Positions 15,278 through 23,023 of a DNA stretch of 23,023 nt are shown here, piece after piece. The stretch's first letter is position 1. Each line of letters starts with the position of its first letter. The DNA is taken from positions 1 to 23,023 of the forward strand of contig JAUIFJ010000045.1 of NCBI GenBank assembly GCA_030429345.1, in the 5' to 3' direction. A program made the translations under genes and the position numbers. Origin of the DNA: a bacterium (GTDB lineage: Bacteria > CAIWAD01). The notes beneath the pieces are model-generated. The model was not told the origin of the DNA. It saw only the letters and a program-made list of their open reading frames with translations, and made no database searches.

Positions 15278-18012
15278 TTAGGAATCAAGTCCTTCCTCTG
15301 AAGTTGCTCCGTTTTCATCCAGGCCATTGCCCAGGTCCGTCAGGATGCGGCTGATCTCCTCGGCACTGTGGCGGATCTGGCGCAGGTCCTGCCGCAGACG
15401 GGTGGAGCGGCTCTTCTGGTCGATCAGCTCGCTGCGCCCGGTGATCAGCTGCAGATGCTGCGCCACCTGGCCGAAGATCTGACGGGCGACGCTCATCTTG
15501 AGCCGGCGCGCCTCTTCCTGCAGCAGCTGCGTGTCGACCAGGCTCTCGATGCGCAGGAGCAGGAAATCCTCGTCCTCCAGCCGTGATCGCTGGGCGCGCA
15601 GGGTGAAAACGCCGCTCGGACTGCGACCGACCAGCGGCAGCTTGATCTCGTCCAGGGCCTGCTCACCGCCATCGCGCAGCACGTTCCTCAGCAGATCCAG
15701 GACCTCCGGCTGGGCGATCTCGGGCGAGAACTCGGACAGTTCCTGCCCCTGCTGGAAATTCTCGCAGCTGAGCAGTTCGATGGCCCGGCGGTTGGTGTGC
15801 AGCACATGCAGGCCGGCATCCAGCAGCAATACGCCGCTGAGCACGTCCTTCAGGGTGCGGCGGTTGAATTCCTGCAGAAGACGCAGATCCCGGGGAGCGC
15901 GGGGCAGGCCCTCCGGCAGCTCGGCGCGTTCCACCTCCAGGCGGCTTTCGACGGGACTGCCGTCCTGTCTCACCTGCAGGATCCGCATGCGCCGGCTGAA
16001 GGCCTTCTCCACGCTTTGGCGGATCTCGTCGACGCCGAAGGGCTTGAGCAGGTAGTCGTCTGCGCCGACGCGGATCGCCTCGACCGCCTGCTCGATCCCC
16101 TCGCTGCCGGTGAGCACGATGACCGGCAGGTAGGGATCCTTCTCCTTCAGTCCTCGCAGGAGCAGTCCGCGGTCGGCTTCCTTGTGACACAGATCCAGGA
16201 TCACCAGGTCGACCGGATTGTCGCACAGGGACTCGACGGCCTCGGCGCAGTCGGGAATCAGCCGGACCTCGTAGCCCAGGCGCTGGAAGAGCTCTTCCAG
16301 GTGGCGGTGCTCTCCGCTTTCCCCGCCGGCGATCATCACGTGGAATCCGACCGGCATCGCCTGGGGCGACTGGCCGCGGGCGCGGGCGCCCAGGGAATCG
16401 GCCATGCGGAAGAGGAAGCGGCTGCTCGATTCGAGACTCTCGTCGTCGTCGCGGCCCGGCGGCGGCAGTTCCGGAGCCGGATCCCCGGGGCGGATGCCGA
16501 CCGGCGTATACAGACTGACGCGGTTGCGCCCGCGGCTCTTGGAGTACAGCAGCGCCGTGTCCGCGGCGCGCAGGATCTGCTCCGCGCTTTCCGGGCGCGA
16601 TCCGTGGCTCGTGTAGCACCCGACGGAGACCGTCAGGCGGTTCTCCGGCTCGCCGCGGCGCCCCAGGTCCAGCTCGGAGACGCGTTGGCGAATCCTCTCG
16701 GCCACGTAGTTGGCGCCCTCCTCCTCCGTGTCCGGAAGCAGGATGCCGAACTCCTCTCCGCCGTAGCGGCCGACCACGTCCATCTCGCGCAGGCAGCTCT
16801 GGATCACGCCCGCCACCATCTTGAGCACGCGATCGCCCACCTGGTGGCCGAAGGTGTCGTTGTAGACCTTGAAGTGGTCGATGTCGACCATCAGCAGGCT
16901 GAGCGCCTTCTCCTGGCGGCGGCTGCGGATCGACTCCTCCTCGAAGCGCTGCATCCAGTAGTTGCGGTTCGTGACGCGGGTCAGCGAATCGGTGAAGGCC
17001 ATGTCGCGCAGCTCGAAGAAGGTCCGCCCCTGGTCGATGGCGATCGCCGCCTCCTGGCCCAGCAGGTCGAGCACGCGCAGCGACTCGGCGTGCATGCGCT
17101 CCTTCTGCGGATCGATGAGATACAGCCTTCCCAGCACCCGGTAGCCGAAGACCAGGGGGATCACGACCAGCGAGCGGCCCAGTTCTTCCCGCTTGAGCAT
17201 CGCAAGGGGATGGTCGTCCTCCAGCTGGGTGAGGTCGCCCAGGTAGAGGTGCCCCGTCCCCTCGAAGAAGGGATGCCCGAAGCCGGCCTTCAGCCCGCGG
17301 ATCAGGCGCTCGAGCGTGTCCTCCGGCAGGTGGTGCGCCGCGTAGGAGGCGTACTGACCGCCGCCGTGATCGAAGACGGTGACGAAGGCCCGCCGCGCCG
17401 CGAGGACCTCCTGGCCGCAGTTGATCAGCAGTTCCAGGATCTTCGACAGCTCGCGGGTGCTGGCGAAAATGCGCGTAAAGGCCAGGGTGCGGTCCAGCTC
17501 AAGCAGCCGCCGCTCGCGGTTCTGCTGCCGGCGGAACTCCTCGATCATCCAGGCGGTCTGCCGGGCGAACTGGATCACGCGCTCGCGCTCGCTGTTCTTC
17601 CAGGCGCGCCCCGACTCGCGGCTCAGGTTGAGCGAGCCCTGGATGCGCCCCTCGCTTTCCAGCGGAAGGACCAGGGATTCGCGAATGCCGCGGTTGTCGT
17701 GGATCGGATGGTCGGTGTGCAGGACCCGCTTCTCGCGGATCGCGGTGGCGGCGGGACCGCTCAGCGGCAGGGGGCCGGTAGGGCGGAATTCCTCGCGGAT
17801 GCCCCGCATGGAGCCCATTTCCAGGTGCTGTGCCTGCTCGTCGAGCAGCATGATCGAGCCGCGGACGCGGGTCTTGCCGCGGCGCAGCATGTCGAGGGCC
17901 GAATCCAGCATGAGGTCGAGCAGGTGCTCCGGACGATCGCCGGGCACCGGACAGGCGGGCGAAGCGTTGGTTTCGACGCTGCGCTCGGCCGTCTGCTCTT
18001 CCCCGGGCTGGC

Positions 18013-18016
<4 letters not shown>
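15278..18016 (-). CDS. GAF-GAF-GGDEF-receiver-PAS protein with degenerate HisKA (diguanylate cyclase)
   Basis: 912 residues, no signal or membrane segment. Two GAF-like domains (about 30-165 and 180-330) precede a GGDEF domain (about 340-505) with active-site GGEEF at 419-423, metal ligand Asp378 and an inhibitory I-site RxxD (Arg410-Asp413) five residues before it. It should make c-di-GMP with product feedback. A receiver follows (about 557-675): phosphoacceptor Asp608, Thr636 and Lys658 are kept, but the N-terminal acidic pair is AGGE (563-566) instead of DD, so magnesium binding and phosphorylation are doubtful. A PAS-like region (720-825) and a HisKA-like helix (835-895; FGQVAQHLQLITGRSEL) end the protein. 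The phosphoacceptor His of the HEINNPL box is absent and no ATPase domain follows. Its ATG overlaps the stop of the NtrC-type gene (ATGA). Confidence 0.9.
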
Positions 18017-19411
<1,395 letters not shown>

Positions 19412-19422
<11 letters not shown>

Positions 19423-22375
19423 AATTCTCCTTTCGGGCGGGCAGCTCGATGCTGACCATGGTGCCCTGTCCGACTTCGCTTTCGATCTTCAGGCTTCCCC
19501 CGCTGCGCTGGATGATCGTGTGCGTCAGCGACAGGCCGAGACCGGTCCCCTTTCCCGGATCCTTCGTGGTGAAGAAGGGATTGAGCACGTTGGGCAGGTC
19601 CTCCTTCGAGATCCCGACCCCTGTATCACGAAAGCTCAGCAGCGCCATCCCGCCTTTCATCCCGGCATGGATGGTGAGCGTGCCGCCGTCCGGCATGGCC
19701 TGTGTGGCATTGATGATGATGTTCAGCAGGGCCTGCTTCATCTCGTCCAGGTTGAGCTCGATGGGCGGGATCGGCTGCAGGTCCTTCTCCAGCTGGATGT
19801 TGTTGACCAGCAGCTCCTTGGTCACCAGGTCGAGGGTGATCCCCAGCAGGTCGACCAGGTCGACGGCCTCGCGCTCGACCTTGGAGACCCGGCTGAAGGA
19901 GAGCAGGTTCTCGATGATCTTGCGCGCGCGGTCCAGCTCCTTGCCGATGATGCCCAGGTGCTTCTTCAGCTGCGGGCTCAGCTCGGAACCCGATTTCTCC
20001 AGGGTCGAATCCACGTAGTACAAGGAACTGCCCATGATGCCCAGCGGATTGCGCAGCTCGTGGGCGATGCCCGCGCTGAGCTGCCCCAGTCCGGCCAGTT
20101 TCTGGCTCTGGTTGAGCGTGAATTCCATGGCCTGCTTCTCGGTGACATCGCGGTAGAAGCTCTGCAGCACGCGCTGGCCCTCGTTCTCCGTGATCAGGCT
20201 GTCGTACTCCACGTAGATCAGCTTGCCGTCCTTGCGGACCAGCGGAATGCCCTCGAAGCGTGTCTCACCGTTGGAACTGATCGACTTGATCCAGTTGCGC
20301 CGCGCGATCTCGCGGAAGTCGGCGGGCCGCAGCTCCCAGATGCGGCGGCCGAGCAGTTCCTCCTCGTTGTAGCCCGTCAGGTCGAGGGCCGCGCGATTGA
20401 CTTCCAGGATCGAGGCGTCCTCCAGGCTGATGACGAAGACCGCGAAGCGCGCCTTGTCGTAGAGCTGGCGGAACTTCTCCTCCGTGCGCTGGAACTGGCT
20501 CTTCAGGCGCGCCTCCTCGAAGCGGAAGGCCAGGCCCTCCAGGGCGAGGGCCAGCAGGGTGTCCGTCTGTCGGGGGGGTTCCTTGCTTCCGCCGACGAAG
20601 AGCGCGCCGTGCCGCCGGTTCTCGTGTCCGTATACGGGTAGCGCCCAGCCCGGCCCCAGGGGGTGGTCGCCCGGCAGGCGCTGTCTCACACCCGGGCGGC
20701 TCTCCGGGTCCAGGCAGCCCTTCAGCTGTTCGAGCAGGACCTCCGGCTGCTGCAGGATCTCGTCGTCGGGATCGAAACCGGCGCTGCTGATCATGTGTGT
20801 CTCACGGCTGGGATCGCCCAGGAAGAGCAGCACGCGATCGACTTCCGGCATGGCGCTCAGGCTGCCCACCAGCCCCTCGAGCCGGAAGCGCAGCGCGTGG
20901 CTCTGGTCGCTTTCGGCCTCGCTGCCCAGGCTGAGCTCGAGCAGCATGTTGCTCGCGCGCTCCAGGCGGCGACGCTGCTTCTCGATGCTCTCCTCCAGCG
21001 GCGTGTTCTCCGTGTCCCGCCGGACCTGGTAGACCAGGCGCTCCGCGCCGCGGCGCGGCCCCAGCTGGCAGATCACGGGCAGGTCCCCGCGCTGCGAGCG
21101 AAGGCGGCCCGTAAGGCGGTTGCCTGACTTGATCTCCAGGTCGAGCAGCTCCTTCCGCGGCCGTCCGATCCAGTCTTCCGCGCTGGCCCCGATCAGCTTG
21201 ACCAGCGGCAGGCTCAGGTCGATGATCTGGTCCTTGGAGTCGGTCACCAACAGCGGCACGTGCAGGGAGATCGCCCGTTCGCGAAAATAGTGCGCGCCCT
21301 GTTCCGGAGCCCCGCCCGTCAGCAAGGTGATGCAGACCGCCCCGCGCCGCCGGTTGTCGTCGAGCAGGGGACTGAGGGTCAGCACCACCGGGCGCTCGTG
21401 GCCCGCCGAGCTGCGCACCCTCGTGCGCCAGCGCCAGCACTGCGTCAGCGCCGGCATGCGGTCGAAGACCTCCTCGATCAGGCCGCCGGCCTCCCCCTGC
21501 AGCACGTCGAGCACATGGGTGTCTTCCGAGCTGCGCGGATCCAGTCCCAGGAAGTCGACGGCCGCCTCGTTGCCCCAGAGCACCGTCCCGTGCTGGCTGA
21601 CGATCAGCACCGCTTCCAGCTCCGAGCTCTCCGGGCTCTCCTCCAGATCAAGAATCGATTCGGCGCAGAAAAGACGCAGACCTCCCGAATCCTCGACGGG
21701 CAGCAGGCTCAGCTCGATGGCCTGTGTGACACCGGCAAGAGGCAGTTCCAGGATCATGCTCGTGCGGTCATCGGAATGCAGGAATTCCTGCAGGCGCTGG
21801 CGCTTGGCGGCCGGAAGCGCGTCGAGGAAGGCTTCGGCCGTGCCTTCGTGCAGATGGAAGAGTGAGACCATGGCCGGATTGGGCGCCAGCAGGCGACCTT
21901 CCTCGTCGACCAGCGAGGCGGCCATCGGCAGGCTGCGCAGCAGCGAAGCGCTCAGGTCCCGCCGTCCCCGGCTTTCCAGCTGGTCCAGCTGCTGGTTCAT
22001 CCGCAGCTGTTGCTCGGCCTTCTGCAGGCTGAGTTTGAGGATCTCGAAGAGGAAGGGCTTGGTCAGGTAGTCGATGGCGCCCTTGTGCAGGGCCTCGAGC
22101 ACGGTCTCCATGGAGCCGTAGCCCGTGACCACGATCACCTGGACCTGGGGATAGTTCTTGTGGATGATGTCGATGACGTCCATACCCGAGATGCCGGGCA
22201 GGTTGAGGTCGGTGATCACCAGCTCCAGCTCGTTGGCTGCCAGGAGCTGCATGCCCGACGCGCCGTCCGCCGCCGACAGGACCTCGTAGCCTTCGAGGCG
22301 CAGGTAATCGGTAAGGATCTGCAGTGCGTCCGGGTCGTCATCGATGACCAGGATTCGCCGGATGGGTTTGGACAT
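19412..22375 (-). CDS. Hybrid sensor histidine kinase: receiver-PAS array-GAF-PAS-HisKA-HATPase
   Basis: 987 residues from ATG 22375, chosen for its GGGGAG ribosome site and because the receiver begins immediately (MSKPIRRILVIDDD); the open frame further upstream to 22537 looks non-coding. It is soluble, with no membrane helix. Order: receiver (1-120; Asp12/Asp13, phosphoacceptor Asp56, Thr84, Lys106), three PAS-like segments (about 145-240, 250-350, 365-455), a GAF-like region (470-622), a clear PAS (632-747), HisKA with His772 in AGIAHELRNPLG, and HATPase with N-box Asn885/Asn889, G1 DTGVGIS (917-923) and PFFTTKDPGKGTGLGL. All catalytic motifs are intact; this is the only complete kinase in the window. 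It leads a three-gene operon and should phosphorylate the NtrC-type regulator. The N-terminal receiver makes it a target of a relay as well. Confidence 0.94.
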
Positions 22376-22378
22376 GGA

Positions 22379-22384
22379 CTCCCC
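22379..22384 (-). promoter_or_regulatory. Ribosome binding site fixing the hybrid kinase start
   Basis: The minus strand reads GGGGAG three bases before ATG 22375. It supports starting at the receiver domain rather than at the in-frame ATG 162 bases upstream, whose extra sequence has no domain character. Confidence 0.7.
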
Positions 22385-22710
22385 TGTTGCGTGCGGAGAG
22401 AGGCGGCCATGCTTCAAAGCCACCGGCCCGTAAAAGAGCGCATTCCCCCCTGGGCTTTCCTGTACCCGGTCAACGATCTGTCCAGATTCGGTCACGGACA
22501 AAAACAGGAAGCCCCGGTAAAGTATGGCCATAGCCACAATGGAGCAAGATTTTGAACACCCTAGAAAATTTTGTCATGGTCAGAATCGGGCCGTCTGGAC
22601 AGGGGGGTCTGCTCTATGAAGAACTCGCACGGAGGCACGGTGAAGACAGAGAGCACGGAGGAGATCAATTCGTGATCGAAGTGGCTGCATGCTGTCAGGC
22701 AGGACTCCTC

Positions 22711-22812
22711 TGCCATTCGGGCGGGACAGGATGCCGTACCATACAGACTGGACTGGTTGCAGTGCCATTCGGCTGGACAGGATGCCGTGCCATTCGGCTG
22801 GACAGGATCGTA
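22711..22812. repeat. 25-26 bp tandem repeat, four copies
   Basis: Four head-to-tail units start at about 22711, 22737, 22763 and 22788. The last two are nearly identical (TGCCATTCGGCTGGACAGGA), the first has one inserted G and a base change, and the second is strongly diverged (CCATACAGACTGGACTGG). There are no spacers, so it is not a CRISPR. Its role is unknown. Confidence 0.85.
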
Positions 22813-22824
22813 CTTCATTCAGTC

Positions 22825-22939
22825 GCCCCCGCGCAGGCGGGGGCCTATCCTTAAACAGGTACTGGGCCACTCCGAGTTGCAGCTCCGGTGATCCACTTCA
22901 CATAGCAGTGCAGGATGGCAGATGGGCCCCCGCCTGCGC
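22825..22939. repeat. Pair of inverted REP-like GC palindromes
   Basis: At 22825-22844, GCCCCCGC and GCGGGGGC form a perfect 8-bp hairpin with loop GCAG. Its right part, GCGCAGGCGGGGGCC (22831-22845), recurs as the exact reverse complement at 22925-22939. Two REP-like copies therefore face each other about 80 bases apart, as in BIME- or MITE-like elements. The motif resembles the widespread GCGxAGGCGGG palindrome family of proteobacterial intergenic repeats; that relationship is from memory. Confidence 0.75.
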
Positions 22940-23023
22940 CTAATGCCTCCCCACGATTTTGCTGAAGCATTCCAGGCGGAAACTTTTTAAGGGGCTGATA
23001 AATAGAAACATCCATGAACGAAC

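Larger units (their letters stand above)
22376..23023. other. Gene-free, repeat-rich region upstream of the signalling operon
   Basis: 648 bases with no coding region I can support. Bases 22376-22560 should hold the kinase-operon promoter; TTGCTC and TACTTT on the minus strand at 17-base spacing are the best but weak candidates. Bases 22628-22662 contain a degenerate CACGGAGGCACGG/GAGCACGGAGG stretch. Tandem repeats (22711-22812) and inverted GC palindromes (22825-22939) follow. Open frames here give APAQAG-type peptides, a typical artefact of translating REP palindromes. The last ~80 bases are AT-richer and show nothing I recognise. Confidence 0.7.

Noticed and set aside
15268-15287. GATTCC/GGAATC hairpin at the stop of the GGDEF gene as a terminator
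   Set aside because: Only 6 bp, overlaps the stop codon, and has no T-tract on the minus strand.
22376-22537. Open frame extending the hybrid kinase upstream to 22537
   Set aside because: No domain character, and a good ribosome site lies directly before ATG 22375, where the receiver begins.
22711-22812. Possible CRISPR array
   Set aside because: Units are contiguous and without unique spacers, and no cas genes are present. The same holds for the array at 1-203.
22552-22854. 100-codon plus-strand frame ending in an APAQAGAYP peptide
   Set aside because: It is built from the tandem repeat and a REP palindrome; peptides of this kind are well-known artefacts of translating REP elements.

Overview
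The window looks like chromosomal DNA from an uncultivated, high-G+C, Gram-negative bacterium, most likely of the FCB superphylum (Eisenbacteria, Krumholzibacteriota or Latescibacterota-like). The evidence is a secreted subtilase ending in a 'HPNPFNP...YDLLGRR...G.H...G..SGSY' type IX-like sorting domain, a giant signal-peptide surface protein, bacterial microcompartment (BMC) shell genes and very large GAF/PAS sensor proteins. The phylum is an inference; no rRNA or marker gene is present. Every gene I can support lies on the minus strand, so transcription runs from the right end to the left.

Right to left. (i) 22376-23023 is gene-free and repeat-rich, with a 25-26 bp tandem repeat and a pair of inverted REP-like GC palindromes. 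(ii) 15278-22375 is a tightly overlapping three-gene signalling operon: a hybrid histidine kinase with an N-terminal receiver and an intact HisKA/HATPase, an NtrC-type sigma-54 activator, and a GAF-GAF-GGDEF-receiver-PAS protein with an intact diguanylate cyclase motif but degenerate phosphotransfer parts. (iii) 14813-15223 holds tRNA-Ala(GGC), tRNA-Gly(GCC) and tRNA-Cys(GCA), with a small membrane-protein ORF wedged between the first two and an intrinsic terminator between the last two. (iv) 10231-14546 is a second overlapping signalling operon: a divergent HDOD-like protein, a GAF-PAS-GAF-GAF-PAS sensor whose HisKA-like helix has lost the phosphoacceptor histidine and which has no ATPase domain, and two stand-alone receivers. 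(v) 9429-10157 is a LOG-family nucleotide-binding protein. (vi) 8467-9310 encodes two BMC shell proteins with no encapsulated enzymes in view; one is canonical and one has a C-terminal Rho-N/SAP-like extension, and an intrinsic terminator separates them. (vii) 272-8297 is a two-gene export unit: a subtilisin-like protease, then a 1754-residue surface protein (beta-helix plus about twelve Fn3-like modules) closed by a strong terminator. (viii) 1-203 is a 12-bp GTGCC-rich tandem array running off the left edge.

The most noteworthy feature is the signalling region. It has two operons with four receiver domains on separate proteins plus one at the kinase N-terminus, and two sensor proteins whose kinase halves are broken, but only one intact kinase. 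I infer that the single kinase may supply phosphate to several receivers while the degenerate proteins act as sensing, dimerising or scaffolding partners, with sigma-54 transcription and c-di-GMP as outputs. The isolated BMC shell pair with an unusual tailed subunit is the second point of interest.
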